Source of the DNA: Chryseobacterium wanjuense
Lineage (GTDB): Bacteria > Bacteroidota > Bacteroidia > Flavobacteriales > Weeksellaceae
NCBI RefSeq assembly: GCF_900111495.1
Contig: NZ_FOIU01000001.1
Span: 2,170,001 to 2,234,000 of the forward strand
Direction: 5' to 3'
Length of the DNA: 64,000 nucleotides
Positions 15,612 through 24,783 of the stretch are shown here, piece by piece (positions within the stretch are counted from its first letter, which is position 1; every line of letters begins with the position of its first letter). The notes under the pieces were generated by a model. That model ran no database searches and had not been told where the DNA came from. It saw nothing but the letters and a program-made list of their open reading frames with translations. Both the position numbers and the translations under genes were made by a program.

Positions 15612-18600
15612 TTACATCGTCTCCATTTTGAAGCTCATGCTTTCGATTACTTTCAGAATTGCTTCAACCGTATCCATTGATGTTAAACAAGGAACTCCGT
15701 TTTCTACACTCATTCTTCTGATCTGGAAACCGTCTCTTTCAGACTGTTTTCCTTTTGTCATGGTGTTGACAACGTACTGAACTTTTCCTTTCTGGATCAG
15801 GTCGATCAGGTTTACACTTTCTTCTCCGATTTTGTATCCTATTTTGCAAGGAATTCCCTGTTCTCCAAAGAATTTTGCCGTTCCTTCCGTTGCCCAGATT
15901 CTGAAACCAACTTCATGGAATCTCGCGGCCAGATCAGCCGCTTCCTGCTTATGTTTATCAGCTACCGTGAACAAGATCGAACCGTGCATCGGAACTTTTC
16001 TTCCTGCTGCGATCAATCCTTTGTAAAGCGCTTTTTCCAGCGTCGTATCTTTCCCCATCACTTCTCCCGTAGACTTCATTTCCGGGCCTAAAGAGATATC
16101 AACTTTCGTTAATTTTGAGAAAGAGAATACAGGAACTTTAACAAAGACTCCTTCTTTATTTGGAACCAAGCCGCTTTGGTAGCCTAGATCTTTCAGTTTC
16201 TGACCCAAGATAGCTTTTGTGGCCAGGTTTGCCATCGGAACTTCCGTGATTTTAGATAAGAAAGGAACTGTTCTCGATGATCTTGGATTCACCTCGATGA
16301 CATATACATTTCCTTCGAAAAGGACGTATTGGATATTCATTAGTCCGATTACGTTTAATCCTTTTGCTAATCTTTTTGTATAATCAACCAAAGTATCGAT
16401 TTCGCTTTGTGAAATATTCTGTGGAGGATACACCGCAATCGAGTCTCCGGAGTGAACTCCCGCTCTTTCAATGTGCTCCATAATTCCCGGAATCACGACT
16501 GTTTCGCCGTCGCAGATCGCATCGATTTCCACTTCTTTCCCCACCATATATTTGTCAACCAAGACAGGATGTTCAGGGCTTGCTTCCACCGCATTTTCCA
16601 TGTAGTGTGCCAATTCTGTTTCCGTGTATACAATTTCCATTGCTCTACCTCCTAAAACGTAGCTCGGACGAACCAATACCGGATACCCGATTTCGTTGGC
16701 AATTTTTATCGCTTCTTCTTTCGAAGTGGAAGTTTTTCCTAAAGGCTGAGGAATCTGCATTTCCTGAAGCGCTTTTTCAAATTTGTCTCTGTTTTCAGCT
16801 CTGTCAAGATCTTCCAGAGAAGTTCCTAAGATCTGAACGCCGTGAGAAGCCAGTTTGTCGGCTAAGTTGATGGCTGTTTGTCCACCGAACTGTACCACAA
16901 CACCTTTTGGTTTTTCCAATTCGATGATATTCATTACATCTTCTTCCGTTAAAGGCTCGAAGTATAATTTATCTGAAATTGAGAAGTCTGTAGAAACTGT
17001 TTCAGGGTTGTTATTAATGATAATCGCCTCGTAACCCATTTCTTTGATGGCCCAAACCGAGTGAACTGTTGCGTAATCAAACTCAACACCCTGCCCGATT
17101 CTGATGGGTCCTGAACCCAAAACGATGATTTTTTCCTTATCTGTAACTACACTTTCGTTTTCTTCTTCGTACGTTCCGTAGAAATATGGTGTTTCAGACT
17201 CGAATTCTGCGGCGCAGGTATCTACCATTTTGTAAACCGGCATTAATCCGTTTTCTTTTCTGAAATTGAAAACCTCGCGCTCTGTTACATTCCAAAGAGT
17301 TGCAATATTAATATCAGCAAAACCTAATTTTTTGGCTTCTAATAAAGTTTCTTTGTTGAATTTATTTTCAGCGATTGCTTTTTCGAAATCAATTAATTTC
17401 TTGATTTTCCAGATGAAGAATTTATCGATTTTACTCCATTCTACGATCTGTTCCCAGTCGTACCCTCTTCTTAAAGCATCCCCGATGATGAACAATCTTT
17501 CGTCATCACAAACTCTGATTCTTCTTTCGATTTCTTCTTCCGTAAGTGCTGCTGCCTGTTTGGTTTTTAAACCAATATGTTTAATTCCGGTTTCCAAAGA
17601 ACGGATGGCTTTTTGTAAAGACTCTTCGAAGTTTCTTCCGATGGCCATTACTTCCCCCGTTGCTTTCATCTGTGTCGATAATCTTCTGTCTGCCGTTTCG
17701 AACTTATCGAACGGGAATCTTGGAAATTTGGTTACCACGTAATCTAAAGCCGGCTCGAAGCAAGCGTATGTCTTTCCTGTAACCGGGTTCATGATTTCAT
17801 CAAGCGTTAATCCTACCGCGATTTTTGCAGCAATTTTTGCAATCGGATACCCTGTTGCTTTTGATGCTAAAGCTGATGAACGGGAAACTCTTGGGTTTAC
17901 CTCGATGATATAATAGTTGAATGAATGCGGGTCTAATGCCAACTGTACGTTACATCCCCCTTCGATTCCTAATGCTCTGATGATTTTTAGTGAAGCATTT
18001 CTCAATAACTGATACTCTCTGTCTGAAAGTGTCTGAGAAGGCGCCACAACGATCGAGTCACCTGTGTGAACACCTACCGGATCTATATTTTCCATGTTAC
18101 AAACCACAATCGCGTTGTCGTTTGCATCACGCATTACTTCATATTCAATTTCTTTGAAACCTGCGATTGATTTTTCGATAAGACACTGAGTAACCGGACT
18201 GTATTTTAGCCCTAATTCAGCGATTTCTTTCAATTCAACCTCGTTGGAAGCGATACCACCTCCTGTTCCACCCATCGTGAAGGCAGGACGAACAATGACA
18301 GGATATCCGATGTCATCAGCAAAATTTAATGCTCCTTCCACCGTGTTTACGATGTCTGATTCAGGAACGGGTTCGTTCAGTTCTCTCATCAATTCACGGA
18401 ACAAATCTCTGTCTTCCGCTCTGTTGATGGCTGAAAGTTTTGTTCCCAATACCTCAACCTTGCATTCTTCAAGAATTCCTGATTTTTCCAATTCTACCGC
18501 CATATTCAGTCCAGTCTGACCTCCCAAAGTCGGTAAAAGCGCATCCGGACGCTCTTTTCTGATGATATGACTTACAAACTGAAGTGAAATAGGCTCGATA

Positions 18601-18794
18601 TATACTTTATCTGCGATTTCAACATCCGTCATAATCGTTGCAGGGTTTGAATTAATCAAAATTACCTTGTAGCCTTCTTCCTTCAAAGACAAACAAGCCT
18701 GCGTTCCTGCGTAATCAAATTCCGCCGCCTGACCAATAATGATAGGTCCTGAACCGATTACTAAAATTGTTTTTATATCTGTACGTTTTGCCAT
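15612..18794 (-). CDS. carB: Carbamoyl-phosphate synthase large subunit
   Basis: Makes carbamoyl phosphate from bicarbonate, ATP and ammonia supplied by CarA; the product feeds both pyrimidine synthesis (pyrB) and arginine synthesis (argF' in this window). At 1060 residues it is full length. The two homologous ATP-grasp halves are clear: the first with [20 protein letters not shown] at the N-terminus and the second with [20 protein letters not shown] at about residue 560. The C-terminal MGS-like allosteric domain (about 930-1060) includes [13 protein letters not shown]. It is the last gene of the pyrB-carA-carB operon. Its last codons are duplicated downstream. Confidence 0.97.
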   Translation of the reverse strand: MAKRTDIKTILVIGSGPIIIGQAAEFDYAGTQACLSLKEEGYKVILINSNPATIMTDVEIADKVYIEPISLQFVSHIIRKERPDALLPTLGGQTGLNMAVELEKSGILEECKVEVLGTKLSAINRAEDRDLFRELMRELNEPVPESDIVNTVEGALNFADDIGYPVIVRPAFTMGGTGGGIASNEVELKEIAELGLKYSPVTQCLIEKSIAGFKEIEYEVMRDANDNAIVVCNMENIDPVGVHTGDSIVVAPSQTLSDREYQLLRNASLKIIRALGIEGGCNVQLALDPHSFNYYIIEVNPRVSRSSALASKATGYPIAKIAAKIAVGLTLDEIMNPVTGKTYACFEPALDYVVTKFPRFPFDKFETADRRLSTQMKATGEVMAIGRNFEESLQKAIRSLETGIKHIGLKTKQAAALTEEEIERRIRVCDDERLFIIGDALRRGYDWEQIVEWSKIDKFFIWKIKKLIDFEKAIAENKFNKETLLEAKKLGFADINIATLWNVTEREVFNFRKENGLMPVYKMVDTCAAEFESETPYFYGTYEEENESVVTDKEKIIVLGSGPIRIGQGVEFDYATVHSVWAIKEMGYEAIIINNNPETVSTDFSISDKLYFEPLTEEDVMNIIELEKPKGVVVQFGGQTAINLADKLASHGVQILGTSLEDLDRAENRDKFEKALQEMQIPQPLGKTSTSKEEAIKIANEIGYPVLVRPSYVLGGRAMEIVYTETELAHYMENAVEASPEHPVLVDKYMVGKEVEIDAICDGETVVIPGIMEHIERAGVHSGDSIAVYPPQNISQSEIDTLVDYTKRLAKGLNVIGLMNIQYVLFEGNVYVIEVNPRSSRTVPFLSKITEVPMANLATKAILGQKLKDLGYQSGLVPNKEGVFVKVPVFSFSKLTKVDISLGPEMKSTGEVMGKDTTLEKALYKGLIAAGRKVPMHGSILFTVADKHKQEAADLAARFHEVGFRIWATEGTAKFFGEQGIPCKIGYKIGEESVNLIDLIQKGKVQYVVNTMTKGKQSERDGFQIRRMSVENGVPCLTSMDTVEAILKVIESMSFKMETM

Positions 18795-19046
18795 TTTATA
18801 TTTTAGATTAAAGAATCAAAAGCAAGAGCCAAGATTCTAAACTTTGTATTTTTACTTTTTATCTGACTTATTTTTCCATGCTTTGTCATTCCGTAGGAAT
18901 CTAAGCAGTGTCTCTAAATCGCTTTGTTGAGATCCTTTCAGGATGACAAACTGAGCGTTTATTTTTTATCTGTTGTCATTTCGAGGAATCTTTTTTATAG
19001 ATTCTTCACTGCGCTTTCGCTTCGTTCTGAATGACAACCAACTGCC
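18795..19046. repeat. carA-carB spacer with two palindromic repeats
   Basis: A 252-bp spacer holding two inverted repeats. The first (18882-18950) has TTTGTCATTCC and GATCCTTTCAGGATGACAAA ends and is related to 2306-2374. The second (18972-19038) has GTTGTCATTTCGAGGAATC and a TCTGAATGACAAC end. In the operon mRNA both could form hairpins between carA and carB. Confidence 0.75.
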
Positions 19047-20132
19047 TTATTGATTCTTCTTATTCTTAAAATCCTCCATCAAGTGGATGAAATCATCGAA
19101 TAAGTAGTTTGCATCTTCAGGACCCGGGCTCGCTTCAGGATGGTACTGAACTGAGAAACAAGGGTAAATTTTGTGCTTCAGACCTTCGTTTGTTCTGTCG
19201 TTCAATGCGATGTGTGTTTCAATTAAATCTGTTCCTTTCAAACTTTCCTGGTCAACTGCATAACCGTGATTCTGAGAAGTGATTGCTACTTTATTTTTCT
19301 CTAAATCCAATACCGGGTGATTTCCTCCTCTGTGACCGAATTTTAACTTGAAAGTTTTCGCTCCGCAAGCCAATCCGATTAATTGATGCCCCAGACAGAT
19401 TCCGAAAATTGGAACTTTTCCTAATAATCCACGGATCATTTCTAGAGCGTGCTGATTGTCTTCCGGGTCACCAGGACCGTTTGACAGCATGACTCCGTCA
19501 GGATTCATTAGCAAAATCTCTTCTGCCGTTACATCATGGGAAACTACTATGATATCACAGTTTCTTTGAGATAATTCTCTGATAATCCCTAATTTAGAAC
19601 CAAAATCGACCAATACTACTTTAAAACCTCTTCCTGGATTTGCGTAAGGTGTTTTTGTAGAAACCATTTCCACCTGATTGGTAGGGAAAGTTGTTGATTT
19701 TAATTCTGAAACTACTGCATTATCATCAACATCTTCGTTTACGATTTTTCCTTTCACTACTCCGTGGTTACGAAGAATTCTTGTCAGTCTTCTTGTATCG
19801 ATTCCTGAAATTCCTGAAAGGTGTTTCTTTTTAAATAATTCATCTAAAGTAATCTGAGTACGGAAATTGGAAGGCAGATCACAAATTTCTTTTACGATAA
19901 GACCTTTGATAGCCGGTTCAATACTCTCATAATCATCTCTATTAATCCCATAGTTTCCGATAAGCGGATAGGTCATACAAACAATCTGACCGCAATAGGA
20001 AGGATCAGAAATTAGTTCCTGATACCCTGTCATTCCGGTATTGAAAACCACCTCTCCTGCAGTTTCCAATTCTGCTCCGAAACCTTCTCCATGAAACACT
20101 TCACCGGACTCCAGTATTAACTTTTTCTTCAT
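19047..20132 (-). CDS. carA: Carbamoyl-phosphate synthase small subunit
   Basis: The glutaminase subunit that hydrolyses glutamine and passes ammonia to CarB. Of normal length at 361 residues. The N-terminal domain includes GEVVFNTGMTGYQE and SYCGQIVCMTYPLIGNYG. The C-terminal class I glutamine amidotransferase domain has the nucleophile in FGICLGHQLIGLACG and the His/Glu pair in QYHPEASPGPED. It lies between pyrB and carB; both flanking spacers (about 235 and 252 bp) are filled with hairpin repeats, so differential RNA stability within the operon is possible. Confidence 0.97.
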   Translation of the reverse strand: MKKKLILESGEVFHGEGFGAELETAGEVVFNTGMTGYQELISDPSYCGQIVCMTYPLIGNYGINRDDYESIEPAIKGLIVKEICDLPSNFRTQITLDELFKKKHLSGISGIDTRRLTRILRNHGVVKGKIVNEDVDDNAVVSELKSTTFPTNQVEMVSTKTPYANPGRGFKVVLVDFGSKLGIIRELSQRNCDIIVVSHDVTAEEILLMNPDGVMLSNGPGDPEDNQHALEMIRGLLGKVPIFGICLGHQLIGLACGAKTFKLKFGHRGGNHPVLDLEKNKVAITSQNHGYAVDQESLKGTDLIETHIALNDRTNEGLKHKIYPCFSVQYHPEASPGPEDANYLFDDFIHLMEDFKNKKNQ

Positions 20133-20170
20133 TTTCTTTATTTAGATTTTCTTTTTTTTATTAACAGGTC

Positions 20171-20314
20171 GCCTCTACGAGGCTCAAATTCTTTATCCTT
20201 TGTTTTCCACAGGTTCTATCCGTGGCTATTAACAGGTCGCCCCTCCGGGGCTTGGATGATTTTTCTGCCATGGATTTCACCCAATGGCTATTCATATTTC
20301 GCCCTTCAGGGTTC
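20171..20314 (-). repeat. Three short REP-like hairpins between pyrB and carA
   Basis: Read on the plus strand: AACAGGTCGCCTCTACGAGGCTC (hairpin 20171-20183), CTATTAACAGGTCGCCCC TCCGGGGC (hairpin 20239-20251) and a decayed GCCCTTCAGGGTTC (20301-20314). Each hairpin varies in its stem by compensating changes while the flanking ACAGGTCG is kept in the first two. They are spaced about 65 bp apart. This pattern resembles REP sequences. Confidence 0.7.
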
Positions 20315-20367
20315 TCCAACTTTTACCTTTAATCTTTTCCCTTGGCTCTTTTTATTTTCCTTGGCTC

Positions 20368-21258
20368 TTATTTAAAGGTATACCCTTCTTTTTCCAAGGC
20401 TTCTTTTAAAATCGCCATTCTTGCAAAAACGCCGTTTTCCATTTGTTTGAAAACTCTTGAGCGTTCGCATTCTACCAAGTCTGTATCAATTTCAACCCCT
20501 CTGTTGATGGGAGCCGGATGCATGATGATGGCTTCTTTTTTCATGGCTTTTTCCCTTTCTTTCGTCAAACCATATTTTCTGTGGTAATCCGAAGCAGAGA
20601 AACTCATTTTGGCATCGTGTCTTTCGTGCTGGATTCTCAGTAACATTACAACATCAACCTCAGCAATTAATTCATCTACATTTAAATATGTTCCGTTGAT
20701 CAAAGCTCCTTCATCAAACCATTGTTCCGGACCTGAGAAGTAAACTTTTGCGCCCAGTCTTCTTAACGCTTCTGCATTTGAGTTCGCAACACGGCTATGT
20801 TTCACATCTCCTACGATTCCTACTTTTAATCCCTCAAATTTTCCGAATTCCTGGTAGATCGTCATCAAATCTAGCATACATTGAGATGGGTGGTTTCCCG
20901 TTCCGTCTCCTCCGTTGATTACAGGAATTTTTATATTTTTTAATTCATCAAAATACCTGTCTTTCTTATCTCTGATTACTACCAGATTTACGCCTAAACT
21001 TTCTATCGTTTTCACCGTATCATAAAGACTTTCACCCTTGTTTACCGAACTGTGAGATGCATCAAAAGGCACTACCTGCAAGCCTAATTTTCTTTCGGCA
21101 ATATCAAAACTTGTTTTTGTTCTTGTACTGTCTTCGAAGAAAAGATTTGAGCAAAAAACCTCTCCTTCAATTTTAGCAGTTTTTCCGTTTGCAAAAGCCA
21201 AAGCTTCTGTCAGTATCCTGTTGATTCTCTCGGTGCTTAGTTCTGTAATCGTAAACAT
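20368..21258 (-). CDS. pyrB: Aspartate carbamoyltransferase catalytic subunit
   Basis: Joins carbamoyl phosphate and aspartate to N-carbamoylaspartate, the committed step of pyrimidine synthesis. At 296 residues it is slightly shorter than the E. coli enzyme. The carbamoyl-phosphate site [10 protein letters not shown] is present, as are [24 protein letters not shown] and the C-terminal [12 protein letters not shown]. No pyrI regulatory subunit is adjacent. It is the first gene of the pyrB-carA-carB operon. Its 5' leader (21259-21380) contains a leader ORF and an intrinsic terminator, described separately, implying control by attenuation. Confidence 0.96.
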   Translation of the reverse strand: MFTITELSTERINRILTEALAFANGKTAKIEGEVFCSNLFFEDSTRTKTSFDIAERKLGLQVVPFDASHSSVNKGESLYDTVKTIESLGVNLVVIRDKKDRYFDELKNIKIPVINGGDGTGNHPSQCMLDLMTIYQEFGKFEGLKVGIVGDVKHSRVANSNAEALRRLGAKVYFSGPEQWFDEGALINGTYLNVDELIAEVDVVMLLRIQHERHDAKMSFSASDYHRKYGLTKEREKAMKKEAIIMHPAPINRGVEIDTDLVECERSRVFKQMENGVFARMAILKEALEKEGYTFK

Positions 21259-21276
21259 AATTTCTTAATTTTTTAC

Positions 21277-21307
21277 AAAAAAAAAAGCGAAGAAAATATC
21301 TTCGCTT
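21277..21307 (-). terminator. Attenuator (leader terminator) upstream of pyrB
   Basis: On the minus strand AAGCGAAGA and TCTTCGCTT form a perfect 9-bp stem with a 5-nt loop (21285-21307), followed by eight T (21277-21284). The end of the U tract is only 18 bp before the pyrB ATG, so it can only act as a leader terminator. It begins one base after the leader ORF stop codon. Confidence 0.85.
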
Positions 21308-21308
21308 A

Positions 21309-21377
21309 CTATAAATAAATATCGTATAGGGCGCTATCGCCCGGTAATTCTAATGATATAAATACTGTCTTATTCAT
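21309..21377 (-). CDS. Putative pyr leader peptide
   Basis: A 22-codon ORF starting MNKTVFISLELP and ending ALYDIYL with tandem stops (TAG TAA). It spans a GC-rich hairpin (21329-21342, GGGCG/CGCCC with a 4-nt loop) followed by a U-rich stretch (TATACGATATTTATTTATAG), and its stop codon directly abuts the stem of the attenuator. A ribosome reaching the stop codon would cover the terminator stem. This is the layout of the E. coli pyrBI leader, in which slow RNA polymerase at low UTP lets the ribosome catch up. The ATG is only 6 bp after the -7 element, so the message would be almost leaderless. Translation has not been shown; inference from layout. Confidence 0.6.
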   Translation of the reverse strand: MNKTVFISLELPGDSALYDIYL

Positions 21378-21383
21378 TAGGTG

Positions 21384-21391
21384 CAAAGATA
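21384..21391 (-). promoter_or_regulatory. Promoter of the pyr operon
   Basis: TATCTTTG on the minus strand matches TAnnTTTG exactly, and a TTTTG sits 19 bp upstream as the -33 element. It places the transcript start a few bases before the leader ATG at 21377. Confidence 0.75.
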
Positions 21392-21473
21392 CAACAATTT
21401 TACAAACTGACAAAACCAAATTTTGATTTGGATTAAAAAAACTTATTCTCTCCTTATTTTCATTTTTAAATGC

Positions 21474-21481
21474 TATTTTTG
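21474..21481 (+). promoter_or_regulatory. -7 promoter element of the Lrp-type gene
   Basis: TATTTTTG matches TAnnTTTG, 22 bp before the ATG at 21504. It faces away from the pyr promoter about 85 bp to the left. Confidence 0.6.
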
Positions 21482-21503
21482 TTAAAACTCAACCTTATAC
21501 TAT

Positions 21504-21965
21504 ATGGATTTAAAAGACAAAATGATTCTCAGTATTATTCAGGAAGACTCTACTCTATCGGTGAAAGAAATTTCAGAAAAGATAGGTCTTACCTTTACCC
21601 CGACTTACGAGCGCATCAAACAACTTGAAAAACAGGGAATTATTGAGAAATATGTAGGTCTTTTGAATCGCGAAAAACTAGGTTTAAATATTGTCGTATA
21701 CTGTAACGTCCGCCTTAAAGAGCAATCCAAAAAAGTTTTGGAAACGTTCGAGAAAAACATTATGCAACATGATGAAGTTCAGGAAATTATCAGCCTTTCC
21801 GGCGAATATGATTATATGTTGAAAATTATTGCAAAAGATATTAATTCTTATAATGATTTTACAGTGAACGTAATTTCAAATATTCCTAATATTGGACAAT
21901 ACCACAGTTCTATTGTGCTTCATGAAGTGAAAAAATCTACTAAGCTTAAAATTGATTTGGATTAA
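21504..21965 (+). CDS. Lrp/AsnC family transcriptional regulator
   Basis: A 153-residue regulator with an N-terminal winged helix-turn-helix (about residues 1-60: LSVKEISEKIGLTFTPTYERIKQLEKQGII) and a C-terminal RAM effector-binding domain (about 65-140, including EIISLSGEYDYMLKI). Family members sense amino acids and control amino-acid metabolism. Its position between the divergent pyr operon and the arginine operon suggests a link to nitrogen metabolism, but no specific target can be derived. Monocistronic; its stop is followed by an inverted repeat shared with the converging argH side. Confidence 0.9.
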   Translation: MDLKDKMILSIIQEDSTLSVKEISEKIGLTFTPTYERIKQLEKQGIIEKYVGLLNREKLGLNIVVYCNVRLKEQSKKVLETFEKNIMQHDEVQEIISLSGEYDYMLKIIAKDINSYNDFTVNVISNIPNIGQYHSSIVLHEVKKSTKLKIDLD

Positions 21966-22005
21966 TTTTTTAATTAAATTAAAATTTTTAGCTTAATAAT
22001 TTAAA

Positions 22006-22105
22006 GATGCTTCGACGGAGCTCAGCATAACATCATCTCTAATACTAACTGTTTTATTTAGCAGCATATTTAACGCGGTGTCATGCTGAGCTCCGTCGAA
22101 GCATC
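22006..22105. repeat. Inverted repeat, CTTCGAC/CTCAGCATGACA family
   Basis: The left arm GATGCTTCGACGGAGCTCAG is matched by a complementary right arm ending GAGCTCCGTCGAAGCATC. It sits between the convergent ends of the Lrp-type gene and argH and could serve as a bidirectional stop. Its spacer shares CTCTAATACTAA with the repeat at 50390-50494. Confidence 0.8.
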
Positions 22106-22139
22106 TCATTATCAATTCTAAACACTTTTTTGTTTAAAA

Positions 22140-23444
22140 TCAACCCAACAACTTATTTTTCAATTTATTAAACTGATATTCTATTTTATCTAAACAAAGA
22201 TTTCCAATACTTCCCTGATGAGTATGGTTTAAATTTCCTATTTCAAAATCAAACTCATTATTTTCAATCTCCTGCCCTACCTTTATATAAGCATCACGGA
22301 ATGAACTTCCCTTTTTCACTTCTTCATTGATCTTTTCTACACTGAAAAGGTATTTGTACTTTTCATCTTCCAAAATCCCGTCTTTCACCTGAATATTGGG
22401 TAAAGTATAGTTTAAAATTTCAAGACATTCCTTTAATGAATCGATGGCCGGGAAAAGTATTTCTTTCGTCAACTGCATATCGCGGTGATAACCTGAAGGA
22501 AGATTGTTCGTCAATAAAATAAACTCGTTCGGCAACGACTGAATTCTGTTGCAACGTGCACGAACCAACTCAAAAATATCAGGATTTTTTTTGTGCGGCA
22601 TAATGCTGCTTCCTGTGGTAAATTCTTTTGGAAAGCTGATAAAATCAAAGTTCTGACTTAAATATAAACACACATCATAGGCAAATTTCCCCAACGTTCC
22701 TGCTAAAGTTGCCATCGCCATTGACAACATTTTCTCCGACTTCCCGCGGGTCATTTGAGCATAAACGGAATTATAATTCATCGATTGAAAACCCAAATTA
22801 TACGTCGTACTCTCACGGTCGATCGGGAAAGACGAACCATATCCCGCCGCAGAACCCAGTGGATTTTTATTAATGATATTTTTAACCGAAAAAAACATTT
22901 CAAGATCATCTACCAACGATTCTGCATAGGCTCCCAACCACAATCCAAACGATGAAGGCATGGCAATTTGTAAATGCGTATAACCCGGAAGCAGAATATT
23001 TTTATGTTGATCTGCCAATTTGATTAATATTTGAAAAAACTCATCCGTCAATACTGTAATTTCACGGATTTCATCAAGCAGATACAGTTTGACATCAACC
23101 AAAACCTGATCATTTCTCGAACGTGCTGTATGAATTTTCTTTCCGATATCTCCTAATTCTTCAATTAAAATAGCTTCAATCTGTGAATGGATATCTTCCG
23201 CATTTTTATCAATTTTAAAATTACCATCTAAAATATCCTGTAAAATTGCCGCCAAAACAAAAATAATTTTGTCTGACTCTTCTTTTGTGATAATTCCTAC
23301 TTCTGCCAACATCATACAATGGGCAATAGAACCTTTGACATCGTATTTCGCCAATCGTTCATCAAAGTCGAGATCTTTCCCTACTGTAAATTTATTGACT
23401 AATATGTTTGTGGCATTGTCGTCTTTTTGCCATATTTTTTTCAT
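22140..23444 (-). CDS. argH: Argininosuccinate lyase
   Basis: Last step of arginine synthesis: splits argininosuccinate to arginine and fumarate. The 434-residue protein has the fumarase/aspartase superfamily signature GSSIMPHKKNPD with the mobile catalytic loop, the HTARSRNDQV segment near residue 108, and GYTHLQIAMPSSFG around 159. It is somewhat shorter than the E. coli enzyme but all conserved regions are there. It is the last gene of the leftward arginine operon and is separated from the deacetylase gene by 256 bp containing a long-hairpin element. Confidence 0.95.
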   Translation of the reverse strand: MKKIWQKDDNATNILVNKFTVGKDLDFDERLAKYDVKGSIAHCMMLAEVGIITKEESDKIIFVLAAILQDILDGNFKIDKNAEDIHSQIEAILIEELGDIGKKIHTARSRNDQVLVDVKLYLLDEIREITVLTDEFFQILIKLADQHKNILLPGYTHLQIAMPSSFGLWLGAYAESLVDDLEMFFSVKNIINKNPLGSAAGYGSSFPIDRESTTYNLGFQSMNYNSVYAQMTRGKSEKMLSMAMATLAGTLGKFAYDVCLYLSQNFDFISFPKEFTTGSSIMPHKKNPDIFELVRARCNRIQSLPNEFILLTNNLPSGYHRDMQLTKEILFPAIDSLKECLEILNYTLPNIQVKDGILEDEKYKYLFSVEKINEEVKKGSSFRDAYIKVGQEIENNEFDFEIGNLNHTHQGSIGNLCLDKIEYQFNKLKNKLLG

Positions 23445-23467
23445 AAAATTTAATTTTCTATTTAAAA

Positions 23468-23677
23468 TTTTCTTTTGTCTTGAAACAAAAGAAACAAAAG
23501 TTCAAGACTGGAAACTCCGGCTAAAAATTAAAATTAAATCCTAAAATCCCCAAAACTTGCGCGAATTCAAAATTTATTCTTCAATTCAAAATTAGTGTCG
23601 CGCTTCAAACAGTGGGAATTTTTTAACGGATTAAATTTCAATTTTCTTAACGCCTCCGTTTCCTAAGTCGATTTAAA
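23468..23677 (+). repeat. Long-hairpin dispersed element, copy 3
   Basis: Begins TTTTCTTTTGTCTTGAAACA and ends CTAAGTCGATTTAAA, with the same nested complementary segments as the copy at 15063. It occupies most of the argE-argH spacer inside the arginine operon, antisense to the operon. Confidence 0.85.
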
Positions 23678-23700
23678 ACTTCCATCACCCAGCTTCCAGC

Positions 23701-24783
23701 CTATAAAATCTTCTCTAAAATCTTAATATAAATCTCTATTCCTTCCGCAATTTCATCGATGAAAATAAATTCATCTGCCGTGTGGGAGCGCCTGCTGTCG
23801 CCAGGACCGATTTTCACTGATGTGCAAGGAATAATCGCCTGATCGGATGACGTGGGTGAACCGTAAGTTGTCCTCCCAATTTCTAATCCCGCCTGTACGA
23901 ACGGATGATCCATTTCAATTTTTGAAGAATTTAGCCTGAAAGATCTAGTCGTTAAGGTTGATTTCATCTTTGATTGAATGATTTCAAATGCTTCCTGATT
24001 AGAATATTCATCCGTAACTCTTACATCTAAAGTAAAAGTACACGATTCCGGAACGACATTATGCTGAACTCCGGCATGAATTCCCGAAAGCGTCACCTTA
24101 ACTTCACCCAAATAATCTGAAACTTTTGGAAATTTAAAGCTTAAAATTTGCTGCAAATCTTCCATACATTTCACAATCGAGTTATCATCGTTCGGATGTG
24201 CGGCGTGGGAAGGCGTACCTTTCATTTCCCCGTCAATCACCAAAAGTCCTTTTTCCGCAATCGCCAGATTCATCTGCGTAGGTTCTCCTACAATGGCAAG
24301 CTCGATATTGGGTAACTGAGGAAACAAAGCTTCGATCCCGTCAAACCCTGAAATCTCCTCCTCGGCCGTCAAAGCGATCACTAAATTATATTGCAAATCT
24401 TCCTGAGCATAAAAATGTAAAAAAACCTGCGCCATCGAAACCAAAGAAGCTCCGGCATCATTACTTCCCAATCCGAATAATTTTCCGTCTTTTTCAATAG
24501 CCAAAAACGGATCTAACGTATACGCTTTGTTCGGTTTTACGGTGTCGTGATGCGTGTTCAGTAAAATCGACGGTTTAAAAACATCAAAATTTTTATTCAC
24601 CGCCCAGATATTATTTTTAAAACGTTTTGTAGGTATTTGATGTTTTTTGAAAAAATTTTCAATTTCCACCGACGTATTAAATTCATCCTTGCTGAATGAC
24701 GGAATTTCAATCAGTTTTTTCAACAAATCGACTGCATTATTCAGTAATTCTTCTTTATTATAAACAGATTTCAGTTCCTGCAT
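23701..24783 (-). CDS. argE: M20-family deacylase of arginine synthesis (N-acylornithine/N-acylcitrulline deacylase)
   Basis: A 360-residue zinc aminoacylase of the ArgE/DapE family. Metal ligands lie in LNTHHDTVKPN, GLGSNDAGAS and TAEEEISGFDG, and the dimerisation-domain insert follows in the middle. In pathways that use an N-acylornithine carbamoyltransferase the acyl group is removed from N-acylcitrulline, so the substrate here is probably N-acetyl- or N-succinylcitrulline rather than acetylornithine. It overlaps the end of argB by 26 bp, which fixes it in the operon. Confidence 0.88.
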   Translation of the reverse strand: MQELKSVYNKEELLNNAVDLLKKLIEIPSFSKDEFNTSVEIENFFKKHQIPTKRFKNNIWAVNKNFDVFKPSILLNTHHDTVKPNKAYTLDPFLAIEKDGKLFGLGSNDAGASLVSMAQVFLHFYAQEDLQYNLVIALTAEEEISGFDGIEALFPQLPNIELAIVGEPTQMNLAIAEKGLLVIDGEMKGTPSHAAHPNDDNSIVKCMEDLQQILSFKFPKVSDYLGEVKVTLSGIHAGVQHNVVPESCTFTLDVRVTDEYSNQEAFEIIQSKMKSTLTTRSFRLNSSKIEMDHPFVQAGLEIGRTTYGSPTSSDQAIIPCTSVKIGPGDSRRSHTADEFIFIDEIAEGIEIYIKILEKIL

